DNA of 23,807 nt from an uncultured Oscillibacter sp. (GCA_910588175.1 CAJUQQ010000025.1:1-23807); one strand, 5' to 3'; numbered from the stretch's first letter, positions 11,536-20,197 are shown. Program-made: numbers and translations. Notes: generated by a model not told the origin, from the sequence alone.

Positions 11536-12513
11536 TTATCGGGTTAAATACGCTTCCGCCTCTCGGACCGTATGGACTAAATACCGCATGGCCTCCACGG
11601 GATACCTCCCCACGGCGGTCTCCCCGGTGAGCATCACCGAGGCCGCGCCGTCCAGCACAGCGTTGAAAATATCGCTGACCTCCGCCCGGGTGGGGACGGG
11701 ATTTTGTTCCATGGAGGCCAGCATTTGGGTCACCACCATGAAGGGCTTCCCCGCCGCCCGGCAGGCAGCAGACACCCGCTTTTGCAGGGCCGGGAGCTTC
11801 CAGAGGGGACCGGCGTTTCCCAGGTCTCCCCGGGCGATGACGATTTCCTCCGCGGCGGGAAGCAGCTCTTCCAGCTTCTCCACACCCTCCAGGCTTTCGA
11901 TCTTGGCAAACAGCCGGATGTCTCCCGCCTCGTCCAGAGAGGCCCGGACGGACTCCAGGTCCTCCCGGCTTCGGACGAAGGGCTGCATGACGCCGGTGAC
12001 GCCGTAGTCCCTGGCCAGGCGGAGGTTTTCCCGGTCGCTGTCCGTCATGGCGGGAAGATGGATGTCCACGCCGGGGAGGGCGGCGCTTTTCCGGCTCCGG
12101 AGGACGCCGCCCCGCTCCACCCGGGCCAGGGCTCCCCCCGGCAAAATTTCCGTCACCCGGAGCAGGAGCTTTCCGTCGTCCAGCAGTACCTCCTGGCCGG
12201 GGGTCAGACGGGACAGGACGGCGGGGGGCAGGGGGAGCTCCGCCCCCAGGCGGACGGAGGCCCCGTCCTCCAGCGGGAGAGGCGCGGGAAGAACGCCTGT
12301 CCGGAGCTCCGGGCCCTGTAAGTCGATGAGGAGCTGGGGGGTCACGCCGCATTGCCGGGCGGCGGCGTGGAGGCGCCGGATTTGCTCCGCCGCCCCGGGG
12401 AGGCCCACGTGGGACAGGTTCAGCCGCACGCCGGTCATGCCGGCCTCAAAGAGCCGGGCCAGGGTCTCCGTGCCGGAACAGGCGGGACCCAGTGTACCGT
12501 AAATCTGGACCAT
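11536..12513 (-). CDS. Short pyruvate-kinase-like protein lacking the C-terminal domain
   Basis: 325 residues, against about 470-590 for normal pyruvate kinases. The catalytic barrel is recognisable: TLGPA, GVRLNLSH (R30, N32, S34), GPELRTG, AKIESLEG with the catalytic Lys, IARGDLG, and TQMLASM..NP.PTRAEVSD..NAVLDGAASVMLTGETAVGRYP. The protein ends just after the barrel, so the regulatory and assembly domain is absent. The usual D-T-K-G-P-E is D-L-Q-G-P-E here, changing a Thr that helps bind K+ and the next Lys. It may therefore be a divergent kinase or a PEP/pyruvate-fold enzyme with another substrate. The ATG at 12513 follows GAGG by 6 bases. It starts 8 bases after mtnA and is co-transcribed with it. 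Confidence 0.8.
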   Translation of the reverse strand: MVQIYGTLGPACSGTETLARLFEAGMTGVRLNLSHVGLPGAAEQIRRLHAAARQCGVTPQLLIDLQGPELRTGVLPAPLPLEDGASVRLGAELPLPPAVLSRLTPGQEVLLDDGKLLLRVTEILPGGALARVERGGVLRSRKSAALPGVDIHLPAMTDSDRENLRLARDYGVTGVMQPFVRSREDLESVRASLDEAGDIRLFAKIESLEGVEKLEELLPAAEEIVIARGDLGNAGPLWKLPALQKRVSAACRAAGKPFMVVTQMLASMEQNPVPTRAEVSDIFNAVLDGAASVMLTGETAVGRYPVEAMRYLVHTVREAEAYLTR

Positions 12514-12521
12514 CGCTTCCC

Positions 12522-13592
12522 TCAGCGGAAGAGGGCCGCCAGGCTTTCGGTATAGGGGGCCCGGCAGATGCCCTTCTCCGTGACGATACCGGCGATCAGC
12601 GTGTGGTCCGTCACGTCGAAGGAGGGGTTGTAGCACTTTACGCCGGGAAGGGCCATGGGCTTTTCGTACCAGAGGGTTTTGATCTCCTCCGGGTCCCGGA
12701 GCTCGATGGGGATGTGGTCCCCGTCGGGGCAGCTCAAATCAATTGTGCTGGTGGGACCTAGGACATAGACGGGGATTCCGTAGTGCTTCGCCAGGATGGC
12801 CACGCCGCTGGTGCCGATTTTGTTGGCTGTGTCCCCGTTGGCGGCCACCCGGTCGCAGCCCACAAAGCAGGCCTGAACCCAGCCGTTTTTCATCACCATG
12901 GAGGCCATGTTGTCGCAGATCAGCGTCACGTCCACTCCGGCCCGGTGGAGCTCGTAGCTGGTGAGCCGGGCGCCCTGGAGAAGGGGGCGGGTCTCGTCGG
13001 CGAAGACGCGGAGGTTCATGCCCCGCTCCGCCGCCAGCAGGAAGGGCCCCTGGGCGGTGCCGTAGCGGGAGGTGGCGAGGGGACCGGCGTTGCAGTGGGT
13101 GAGGACGCCGTCCCCGTCCTTCAAAAGGCTCAGGCCGTAGGCGGAGATGGCCCGGCACTTGGCGATGTCGTCCTCGTGGATTTCCACCGCCTTTTCATAC
13201 AGGGCCTCCAGGAAGACGGGACGGGGGTCTTCCAAATGGAGGGCGGCGGTTTTCTCCATCTCCTCCAGGGCCCAGCTGAGGTTTACCGCCGTGGGCCGGG
13301 AGGCGTTCAGCTGGGCGGAATACGCCCGGAGCCGGGCCTGGAAGGCGGCGGGCTCCGGCTCCTCGATAGAGCGGGCGAGAACGTAGAGGCAGTAGGCGGC
13401 GCAGATGCCGATGGCAGGGGCTCCCCGGACCCGGAGCTTTTGGATGGCCTCCACCATCTCCTCCACGGTCTGGAGGCGGATTTCCCTTTCCTCGTTGGGC
13501 AGGAGGCTTTGGTCGATGATGTACAGGGCCTCGGCGGCCTTGTCATAGCGGATATTTTGAGCGTGGGTGACGGCTTTCAGGGAGGTAGGCAT
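12522..13592 (-). CDS. mtnA: S-methyl-5-thioribose-1-phosphate isomerase
   Basis: A 356-residue eIF2B-alpha-like isomerase that turns methylthioribose 1-phosphate into methylthioribulose 1-phosphate in methionine salvage; some relatives act on 5-deoxyribose 1-phosphate. Seen: RGAPAIG (56-62), the catalytic Cys in THCNAG (C167), the catalytic Asp in GCDRVAANGD (D247) with TANKIGT, and PTSTIDL near the C-terminus. Length and motifs are normal for the family. The ATG at 13592 follows GGAG by 8 bases. No other methionine-salvage gene (mtnK, mtnB, aldolase) is in the window; the partner is the pyruvate-kinase-like gene. Its leader contains the second 163-bp element. Confidence 0.93.
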   Translation of the reverse strand: MPTSLKAVTHAQNIRYDKAAEALYIIDQSLLPNEEREIRLQTVEEMVEAIQKLRVRGAPAIGICAAYCLYVLARSIEEPEPAAFQARLRAYSAQLNASRPTAVNLSWALEEMEKTAALHLEDPRPVFLEALYEKAVEIHEDDIAKCRAISAYGLSLLKDGDGVLTHCNAGPLATSRYGTAQGPFLLAAERGMNLRVFADETRPLLQGARLTSYELHRAGVDVTLICDNMASMVMKNGWVQACFVGCDRVAANGDTANKIGTSGVAILAKHYGIPVYVLGPTSTIDLSCPDGDHIPIELRDPEEIKTLWYEKPMALPGVKCYNPSFDVTDHTLIAGIVTEKGICRAPYTESLAALFR

Positions 13593-13626
13593 GTGGAGGG
13601 CTCCTTTCTTTTGCGGCGGCTGTATA

Positions 13627-13789
13627 AGGACCTGTATTCACAGCCGTTGAACGCCGTCAGTGTGGTCTTTTTTCAGCCATACTGCGTCGCTTTCCCTTGC
13701 CATACGTCAGTATGGCTGCGGAAAATCTCCTTGTCTGGCAGGAAAAATCCCTACCCATCCGGCATTCTCCGGCTATGAATGCAGGTTCT
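13627..13789. mobile_element. 163-bp MITE-like element, copy 2
   Basis: Same length and orientation as copy 1 at 7896-8058. Its ends are AGGACCTGTATTCACAGCCG (left) and AGAACCTGCATTCATAGCCG (right, other strand). The internal hairpin is CCATAC, loop GTCA, GTATGG; copy 1 has CAATCC/GGATTG, so the stem sequence changed but pairing did not. One terminal-repeat pair also changed from A-T to G-C. It sits between the mtnA promoter and the mtnA start, so it makes up nearly the whole mtnA leader. No transposase is nearby. Confidence 0.75.
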
Positions 13790-13796
13790 AAACTAG

Positions 13797-13825
13797 ATTC
13801 TAGCATAGGCCGCCGCTTTTTGCAA
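13797..13825 (-). promoter_or_regulatory. Promoter of mtnA
   Basis: Minus strand: TTGCAA (13820-13825), a 17-base spacer, TAGAAT (13797-13802). The start site is expected near 13790, at the very edge of the 163-bp element. Confidence 0.55.
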
Positions 13826-13844
13826 CGGCTCCGGCCAAGGGTCA

Positions 13845-13877
13845 AAAGCGCCCGGACACAAAGTGTCCGGGCGCTTT
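13845..13877 (-). terminator. Terminator of the efflux/SLH operon
   Basis: A perfect 15-bp stem (13845-13859 with 13863-13877), loop of three A, followed by TTTTG on the minus strand (the last part of the stem plus one base). It lies 21 bases past the SLH gene. Confidence 0.85.
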
Positions 13878-13898
13878 CCTTTCAACTGCGAGAGGCGC

Positions 13899-16199
13899 TC
13901 AGCGGAAGTCGCCGCCCACCTCAATGGCGCGGATGACGCCGTCGTCGCTGGCGTACATGTCGCATTTTTTGGCGTAGGCGTGGGCGATTTCCACAACGCT
14001 CCGTCCGTCCTTGGCGGAAATCCACTCCATGGTGTCCTTGTTATAGGCCATGACCGTAGCCGGAATGCTGTAGGTCCGGCCATCCACCGTGACGGCGCCC
14101 TGGCCGCTCCAGGCGGTGTTGGGGACTTCCTTCAGGGCGGTGAGGGGTTTGAGGCTGGAGTAGCCGCCGGTGCCCGCGGTATCCACCACCGCAGACACGT
14201 AGACGCCGCCGCCGATGTCGTAACGGGTGGGATAGGGGCCGGCCACCTTGCCTTGGTCGCTGTAGATGGAGAGATAGGAGGTTCCCCGCTCCGAGTAGGA
14301 AATGGAGGTGCGTCCATAGAGCGTCGCGCCGCCGCCTACCTGACCCAGGGCAATGATGTCCACCTGCCCGTTCCAGTTGGTGTGGGCGTAGCTGATTTCC
14401 CCGTTGGGAATGGTCCCAATGCCGAGATCATCCAGGCTGAGGACCTCAATGCCATTCGCGGTGTAGCGGAAGACGCTGACGGTCTCCGCCAGATAGCTGG
14501 CTCCCAGACGCCGCTTCTCCAGGTCCAGCGCGCCGGAGACGCCGCCGCCCAGGCGGACCAGGCCGAGAGCGTTCTTGCCGGTGGAGGTGACCCGGACCAG
14601 GCGGTTCTGCATCCGGGCGAGTTCCTCCTGCCGCCACTGGGAAATATAGTTGCCGGTTTCCTCGGTGATGCCCAGATCCACCGTGCCGGAGATCTCAATG
14701 CCGCAGAGCAGCTTTACCGTGGCGCTGGTGCCGGAGACCGAGGTGGCGATGCCGATGGCGTTGGCGTTGGCTCCGGAGGTGCCGGGCTTCACCGCGCCGG
14801 CCACCTTGCCGTCCTCCGTCAGCAGAAGGGTGATCTGACTGCCGGGGCGGAACTTGGCGAGGCTTGCCTGGGCGGTGGTCAGAACGTCGAAGTCGTGGCC
14901 CAGCACACGGATGGAAGTAGGCTCCGTGGGGCTGGGGGTGCAGGATTCGTAGTAGCCCGTCAGCCGGGTGTCGCAGACCCGGATGGTGTTGGTGGAGCTG
15001 GCGTAGGTGGCCACGTCATAGGGGCGCATATCCCCGGCGTTGGCCCGGCAGCCGTTCTTGTAGACCTTGTAGCCGCTGACGCCGCCGGCCAGGGAGTCGA
15101 AGCCCTTGGTGGAGCCCCGCTCATAGACGATGACGGCCTCGGTGGAGCTGTCGCCGCCGCCGACGAAGATGTATTCCACGTTTCCGGCGGTGCCCAGGTA
15201 CAGCGTCAGGGATGTACCGGGATTCACCCAGGACTTGGCCTCGCTCCAGGAGGTTTCCGCCCCCTGGTAGAAGACGGAGGTGTCCGAGGTGACGTTGTAC
15301 TTCGTGCCGGAGCGGTCGGTGATCTGATAGCCCTCGATTTTGGCGACGTAAATGACGCGGCTCTCGCCCCGGGCGTCGGGCAGGAAGGTGACCACCCGCT
15401 GGCCGTCCAGCACCAGGGTGCCCTTATAGCCGTTGAGGGAGCCGTTGGACGCCTTGTCCCCGGCCATCTGGTAGAGGGAGCCGTCGGCGAAGAGCATGGC
15501 GGTTTCCTTGCCGTCGGGGCCCCGGGCGTTGGAGGACACCAGGACCATGTCCTTCTTAACGGTCAGTCCGGCGGCGGTGAGGAAATTACCGCCCCCCTCT
15601 CCCTGCACGTCCGCCCGGAGAAGGTTGGTAAAGAGGATGGCCGCGTCGGCCCGGGTCAGGGGGGAATTGCCCTTGGCGGTGTCCACGCCGTCGGTGAGGC
15701 CGATGGAGGCGGCGAAGGACAGATAGCTGTCCGGCCACACGCCGCCGATGTTCTCGTCCTTATAGCCCAGGGTCCGCAGCAGGATGGTGGCCGCCTGCCC
15801 CAGGGTGACGGTGCGGTCGGGGTAGAATTTCCCGTCGGAGAAGCCGGAAATGGCCTTCTTTCCCTTGGCGGCCATGTTGATATAGGCCGCCGCCCAGTGG
15901 GAGGGCTTTACATCCGGATAGATGGTGACGGTGCGGTAGAGCCCCAGCTCATCCTCCGCGTTCAGGGCGCAGACCACCATCTTGCAGAACTGGGCCCGGG
16001 TGAGCTGGCTGTTGGGGCGGAAGTTGCCGTCGGAGAAGCCGTCCATGATTCCCATCAGCCGCAGGGGTTCTACGGACATAAAGGCGTCGCCGTTCAGGTC
16101 GTAAAAGCGGTTGGCGGGGGCGGCGGCCTGGACGGCCGGGGCCAGCAGGGACGCCATCACGGCCGCCAGAAGCAAAAGGGACAGGATGCGTTTTTTCAT
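13899..16199 (-). CDS. Secreted S-layer homology (SLH) domain protein, last gene of the efflux operon
   Basis: A 766-residue protein with a signal peptide (KKR, hydrophobic core, cut near AVQAAA at 22-27). Three SLH units follow at about 32-79 (GFSDGNFRPNSQLTRAQF), 93-145 (GFSDGKFYPDRTVTLGQA) and 153-196 (DTAKGNSPLTRADAA). SLH triplets hold proteins to pyruvylated wall polymers. The remaining 570 residues are beta-rich and unrecognised, without catalytic motifs I can name. The ATG at 16199 follows AGGAGG. It begins 13 bases after the permease gene and shares its terminator, so it is made with the exporter. It might be a wall-anchored partner of the pump, or just co-regulated. Confidence 0.88.
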   Translation of the reverse strand: MKKRILSLLLLAAVMASLLAPAVQAAAPANRFYDLNGDAFMSVEPLRLMGIMDGFSDGNFRPNSQLTRAQFCKMVVCALNAEDELGLYRTVTIYPDVKPSHWAAAYINMAAKGKKAISGFSDGKFYPDRTVTLGQAATILLRTLGYKDENIGGVWPDSYLSFAASIGLTDGVDTAKGNSPLTRADAAILFTNLLRADVQGEGGGNFLTAAGLTVKKDMVLVSSNARGPDGKETAMLFADGSLYQMAGDKASNGSLNGYKGTLVLDGQRVVTFLPDARGESRVIYVAKIEGYQITDRSGTKYNVTSDTSVFYQGAETSWSEAKSWVNPGTSLTLYLGTAGNVEYIFVGGGDSSTEAVIVYERGSTKGFDSLAGGVSGYKVYKNGCRANAGDMRPYDVATYASSTNTIRVCDTRLTGYYESCTPSPTEPTSIRVLGHDFDVLTTAQASLAKFRPGSQITLLLTEDGKVAGAVKPGTSGANANAIGIATSVSGTSATVKLLCGIEISGTVDLGITEETGNYISQWRQEELARMQNRLVRVTSTGKNALGLVRLGGGVSGALDLEKRRLGASYLAETVSVFRYTANGIEVLSLDDLGIGTIPNGEISYAHTNWNGQVDIIALGQVGGGATLYGRTSISYSERGTSYLSIYSDQGKVAGPYPTRYDIGGGVYVSAVVDTAGTGGYSSLKPLTALKEVPNTAWSGQGAVTVDGRTYSIPATVMAYNKDTMEWISAKDGRSVVEIAHAYAKKCDMYASDDGVIRAIEVGGDFR

Positions 16200-16212
16200 A
16201 GTCTTCCTCCTA

Positions 16213-17484
16213 TTACTCTGCCCGAAGGGCTTCCACGGGCTGGAGATTGGACGCCTTCACCGCCGGGTAGCAGCCGAAGACCACGCCCAGCAGCACCGAG
16301 AGGCCGAAGGCCCCCGCCGTTACCGCAGCGGAGGGGTAAATGGTCATTTGGAACAACAGATTTCCCAGGATGAAGCAGCCCAGGGTGCCGATTCCGATGC
16401 CGATGATGCCGCCGATGCCGCAGAGCATGGCCGCCTCAATTAAGAACTGGGTGACAATGCTGCTCCGCTGGGCGCCGATGGCCCGGCGGATGCCGATTTC
16501 CCGGGTGCGCTCCGTGACGGTGACCAGCATGATGTTCATGATGCCGATGCCGCCCACCATCAACGAGATGGCGGCTACTCCCGCCAGCACGCCGCCGATG
16601 AGGTTCAGGGATTCGGTAACGTAGTCCATGTTCTGGTTTTCGGGACGGACGTTGTAGTCGTTGGTGCCCCGGTTCAGAAGGCCCTTTAAAAAGCCGTCCA
16701 GCTGGGTGACGATGGCATCCATTTGGGTGGGGTCCTTGGCCACGACGATGAAGGTGTCGCTGCCCTGCTCGCCTCCCAGGACCCGCTTGCAGGTGTAGGG
16801 GACCAGGACGAAGTTGTCCAGCGTGCTCATGGAGGTGCTGCCCTCCTTGATGCGGGAGGCGTAGACGCCGATGACCTCAAAGTTCTGGTTGTTCAGCTGG
16901 ACGGTTTCCCCCACGGGGTTGGCCGAGCCGAAAAAGATTTTGGCTGCCTGAGACCCCAGGACGACCACCTGATTGTAATTCTGGATGTCCAGATAGCTCA
17001 GGTCCCGCCCCTTGGCGATGGTCAGGTTGCTGCACGCGGAGTACTGGTCGCTGCCGTAGTAGAACTCCGGCGGGGCGCTGATGAGGTTCATGCCCGATTC
17101 GTCCCACTGGTACTCCATGTTGGCGGTGGTTTTGGTGCCGTAAACCATGGTGGCGCTGAAGTAGGCCTGGGGCGTCACGCCCACGACCAGGTCCTTCATG
17201 CCGCTGCAATATTCGTAGACGTCGGGGAAGTAGTCCTTTCCCAAGGGGACCATATTGCCGTTTTCGTCTTCGGCCCATACATTGTTGTAGACGCTGACCT
17301 GGATGCGGTTGGTGCCCATGGCCTCGAACTGCTCCATCATTTTGCTGGCGTACCCCGTGATGACCGAGACGATGGTCATGACGGACGCGATGCCGATGAT
17401 GATGCCCAGCATGGTCAAAACCGCCCGGCCCTTCTTGCCCCAGATGGACTTCCAGGCCATTTTCACTGCCTGCCGGATGTTCAA
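16213..17484 (-). CDS. MacB-type ABC transporter permease
   Basis: A 423-residue permease of the FtsX/MacB class: one N-terminal membrane helix (AVLTMLGIIIGIASVMTIV), a large external MacB_PCD domain of about 220 residues, then three helices near the C-terminus with the family signature GGIGIMNIMLVTVTERTREIGIRRAIGA. MacB-type proteins work as mechanotransducers with an adaptor rather than carrying substrate through the membrane. The start appears to be TTG at 17484, overlapping the ATPase stop by 4 bases, with AGGAGG 10 bases upstream; the next Met would cut into the N-terminal region. It pairs with the ATPase and adaptor genes of the same operon. Confidence 0.92.
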   Translation of the reverse strand: MNIRQAVKMAWKSIWGKKGRAVLTMLGIIIGIASVMTIVSVITGYASKMMEQFEAMGTNRIQVSVYNNVWAEDENGNMVPLGKDYFPDVYEYCSGMKDLVVGVTPQAYFSATMVYGTKTTANMEYQWDESGMNLISAPPEFYYGSDQYSACSNLTIAKGRDLSYLDIQNYNQVVVLGSQAAKIFFGSANPVGETVQLNNQNFEVIGVYASRIKEGSTSMSTLDNFVLVPYTCKRVLGGEQGSDTFIVVAKDPTQMDAIVTQLDGFLKGLLNRGTNDYNVRPENQNMDYVTESLNLIGGVLAGVAAISLMVGGIGIMNIMLVTVTERTREIGIRRAIGAQRSSIVTQFLIEAAMLCGIGGIIGIGIGTLGCFILGNLLFQMTIYPSAAVTAGAFGLSVLLGVVFGCYPAVKASNLQPVEALRAE

Positions 17485-18182
17485 AACCAGTCCACCTCCT
17501 GTTCCCTGTCCTCCACGATCTTCCCGTCCGTCAGGCGGATTACCCGGCGGGCCGTGGCGGCGATTCCGTTGTCGTGGGTGATGAGAATGACGGTGGTGCC
17601 CTCCCGGTTCAACTGCTGGAGGAACTCCAGCACCTCGTGGCCCGTCCGCGAATCCAGCGCGCCGGTGGGCTCGTCGGCCATGATGATGGGGGGCTTGGTG
17701 GCGATGGCCCGGGCGATGGCCACCCGCTGCTGCTGGCCGCCGGACATCTCCGTGGGCTTGTGCTTGATCCGCTTGGAAAGCCCCACCCGCTCCAGGGCCT
17801 CCAGGGCCAGGTCATAGCGGTCGTCCGCGCCGATGCCCTGGTAAATCAGGGGCAGCTCCACGTTTTCCAGCACCGTCAGGGTTTGGATGAGGTTGTACTG
17901 CTGGAAGATGAAGCCGATCTCCTTGTTGCGAATCTGGCTCAGCTCCTTGTCCGTCAGCTCCCGAACGTCGGTGCCGTCCAGAAGGTAATCCCCTCTTGTG
18001 GGGATGTCCAGACAGCCCAGGACGTTCATCATCGTGGATTTGCCGGAGCCGGATTGGCCCACCACCGCCACGAACTCCCCCCGGTCTATGGAGAGGCTGA
18101 CCCCGTCCAGGGCCCGGACCTCGCTTTCAAGACCCTCGCCGTAGATCTTGAAAACGTCTTTTAACTCTACTAATTTCGCCAT
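17481..18182 (-). CDS. ABC transporter ATP-binding protein (MacB/LolD type)
   Basis: A 233-residue nucleotide-binding subunit. Walker A GQSGSGKST (about 42-50), Q-loop QQYNL, signature MSGGQQQRVAIARA, Walker B IIMADEPTGALD, and H-loop ILITHD are all intact. The length and the TGALDSRTG sequence are typical of the MacB/LolD/FtsE group. It drives the permease encoded directly after it (4-base overlap). The ATG is one base past the adaptor stop and has only a weak ribosome site, so translation is probably coupled. Confidence 0.94.
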   Translation of the reverse strand: MAKLVELKDVFKIYGEGLESEVRALDGVSLSIDRGEFVAVVGQSGSGKSTMMNVLGCLDIPTRGDYLLDGTDVRELTDKELSQIRNKEIGFIFQQYNLIQTLTVLENVELPLIYQGIGADDRYDLALEALERVGLSKRIKHKPTEMSGGQQQRVAIARAIATKPPIIMADEPTGALDSRTGHEVLEFLQQLNREGTTVILITHDNGIAATARRVIRLTDGKIVEDREQEVDWF

Positions 18183-18183
18183 A

Positions 18184-19896
18184 TCAGAAACCCCAGGAGC
18201 TCGATATCTGAATCTGGGTAAAGACCTCGGTGTTTTCCTCCACGCCGGACTTGATCTCCACGTTGTAGTTGTCGGAGATGCCGATTTCCACTTCCACGGG
18301 CCAGTAGCCCTCGGGAATCATCTCGTCAATCATCACGCCTTCCACGGCGTTTTCCGGCTTGCTGCCGCCGACGTAAACCACGGTCATGCTCTCGCCCTCC
18401 TCCGTGGAGACGGTGCGGACCGCCTGGAGAGGCAGAATGAGGCAGTTATCGTTTTCACTGGCGGTGAGGGAGTAGTTGATGTAGCTGTTGACCTGGAGCG
18501 TTTCCTCCGCGTTGTCCACGGAGATGACCATGGGATAGGTCGCCACGCCGTTGTTGATGGTACTGGAGAGGCTGACGCTTTCCACCGTACCCATGGCGGT
18601 GGTGCCCCACTGGTCCAGGTCCACCATGGTTCCCACCTGGACGGCGCTGACGTTCCGCTCGTCCACGGTGGCGTTGACAATCAGGGAGGAGGTGTCGGAG
18701 ATGGTGACCACGGAGGTGTTGGCGGCGATTTCGTCGCCGGGCTTCATGGTCAGGCCGATGATCTTGCCCCCGATGGAGGACACGGCGGAGCAGTTCGCCA
18801 GGTTTTTCTCGGCGGTTTCCAGCCCCTTCTGGGCCTCGTCCAGACTTTGCTGGGCGGAGAAGATCTCCGCCTCGCTGTCCTCGCCGTCCACCCGGACCAA
18901 GACCTGCCCGGCGGCGACCTGGAGGAAGTCCACCAGGCTGCTGGAGAGCACGGTGCCGTTGACGGTGGATTTCAGGTCGCCGGTGCGGTAATACTCCAGC
19001 TTCCCGGGCTCGTAGGGGTAGACGGTCTCCCCGTCCACCACCACCGTGGCGGAGGCCGCCATCTCGGCGCTGAGGGCCCCCTCGTTCTCCACCAGAATGT
19101 CGGCGGAGAAGAGCTTGGTTCCCTCCGGAGTGATGCGGCTGACCATGTTGACCGCCTCCACCGTGCCGGGGAGCGCGCTCATCAGGGCGGGAATGGACAC
19201 GTCCACGCTCTGGCCCTGGTGAATCATGCCCTCATAGGCGTAGCTGTAATATTGGGTGAGGCGCAGGCGGGTGTCGTCCGCCAGGACAGCCACCTTCTGC
19301 CCCTTGCTGATCTCGTCGCCGGGATTCAGGTCCACCGTCTCCAGCAGCTTTCCCGGATAGCCCGCCGCCAGGTTCAGCCCGGCTACGTCCTTGAGAAGGG
19401 CGTTGAGCTGCTTTTCCCGGCCCAGCACATCCTGACGGGCCTTGTCCACGGCGGTGCGGGCGGCGTCGGAGTCGATGATGAACAGCGGCGTGCCGGGCTC
19501 CACAGTGTCGCCTTCGCTGACAAAGACCTCGGACACGGTTCCCGTGGTGGCGATGGTTATGGTTTCGCTGTCCTTGGCCTTGGTGAGTCCGGAGCCGTCC
19601 ACCGTGGCGGTGATGGAGCCGTACTGCACCGTGGCGGTGAGGACCTCGGTCTGCTCCCCGGCGTTCTTTCCGGCCAGGAATTGGCGGACGCCCACGCCGA
19701 TGGCAATGAGGATGAGGAGGAATAGGAACCACCGGACGATCTTGCGGCGCTTCCTCCGGGGCATGCCCTTCCACTTTTTCCAAAGGGAGGTCTTTTCCGC
19801 CGTTTCCGGCGCGGGAGGCGGGGCCGCCTCGGGGGCTGCCTGGGGGGCCGCCTGGGCGGTCCCGGTCTGCTGTTCGCGATCCATGACTTCTGACAT
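18184..19896 (-). CDS. HlyD/MacA-like membrane-fusion (adaptor) protein
   Basis: 570 residues. The N-terminal 45 are rich in Ala, Pro, Glu and Gln; a basic stretch (RRKRRKIVR) leads into one membrane helix at about 54-72; the rest is outside the cell. VQYGSITATVDGSGLTKAKDSETITIATTGTV... is the start of the lipoyl/barrel domain of the family; a helical hairpin (around SLDEAQKGLETAEKNLA), a second lipoyl half (GKIIGLTMKPGDEIAANTSV) and a beta-barrel follow. In Gram-positive MacAB-like systems such adaptors couple permease and substrate. It is first in the operon; the ATG at 19896 follows GGAG by 7 bases. The substrate is unknown. Confidence 0.9.
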   Translation of the reverse strand: MSEVMDREQQTGTAQAAPQAAPEAAPPPAPETAEKTSLWKKWKGMPRRKRRKIVRWFLFLLILIAIGVGVRQFLAGKNAGEQTEVLTATVQYGSITATVDGSGLTKAKDSETITIATTGTVSEVFVSEGDTVEPGTPLFIIDSDAARTAVDKARQDVLGREKQLNALLKDVAGLNLAAGYPGKLLETVDLNPGDEISKGQKVAVLADDTRLRLTQYYSYAYEGMIHQGQSVDVSIPALMSALPGTVEAVNMVSRITPEGTKLFSADILVENEGALSAEMAASATVVVDGETVYPYEPGKLEYYRTGDLKSTVNGTVLSSSLVDFLQVAAGQVLVRVDGEDSEAEIFSAQQSLDEAQKGLETAEKNLANCSAVSSIGGKIIGLTMKPGDEIAANTSVVTISDTSSLIVNATVDERNVSAVQVGTMVDLDQWGTTAMGTVESVSLSSTINNGVATYPMVISVDNAEETLQVNSYINYSLTASENDNCLILPLQAVRTVSTEEGESMTVVYVGGSKPENAVEGVMIDEMIPEGYWPVEVEIGISDNYNVEIKSGVEENTEVFTQIQISSSWGF

Positions 19897-20013
19897 AGGC
19901 TTTCTCCTTCACCGGTTGGATGAATTTCCTGAAACAGAGGCCCCGGCGGAGCCGTGCCGCCAGGGCGGCGTGAAAACAGGATAACGGGGACTGGCATCAA
20001 AACTGTATCATCT

Positions 20014-20083
20014 ATGCTAGAACAGTTCGCGGTGGAAAACAACAACAAAACGGTTACAGATTTCTTAAGATTTTCTGAAGATT
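20014..20083 (-). promoter_or_regulatory. Candidate promoter and OmpR-type operator of the efflux operon
   Basis: In the 333-base gap 19897-20229, two adjacent 11-bp repeats read on the minus strand AATCTTCAGAA (20073-20083) and AATCTTAAGAA (20062-20072), with a weaker third (20052-20062). Nineteen bases on is TTGTTT (20037-20042), a 17-base spacer and TAGCAT (20014-20019), a weak promoter that would profit from an activator. Tandem sites with 11-bp spacing suit an OmpR-family response regulator; none is encoded in the window. I see only a small GC palindrome (19956-19969) in the rest of the gap on this side. Confidence 0.4.
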
Positions 20084-20197
20084 TGGGCAGAAGAATCCTT
20101 TCTGGTTTAGACGTTGGAACAGGCGGAAGGGTTCCGGAAAAACTTCCACAAGAATGCGGGATAAGAGAGGGGATTTTCCGTCAAAAAGCCGAAGAAA

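Noticed and set aside
11302..11547. An 82-codon frame across R1 copy D starting MNTGTRPAPAG
   Set aside because: It follows the repeat and its hairpins, and the related frames in copies C and E differ as the repeat does; a by-product that could be misannotated as a small protein family.
13863..16373. An 836-codon open frame on the plus strand opposite the SLH gene, and similar long frames opposite other genes
   Set aside because: High GC at third codon positions opens antisense frames. Composition is Gly/His/Val-rich and low in sense, with no ribosome site or domain, while the opposite strand has clear families.
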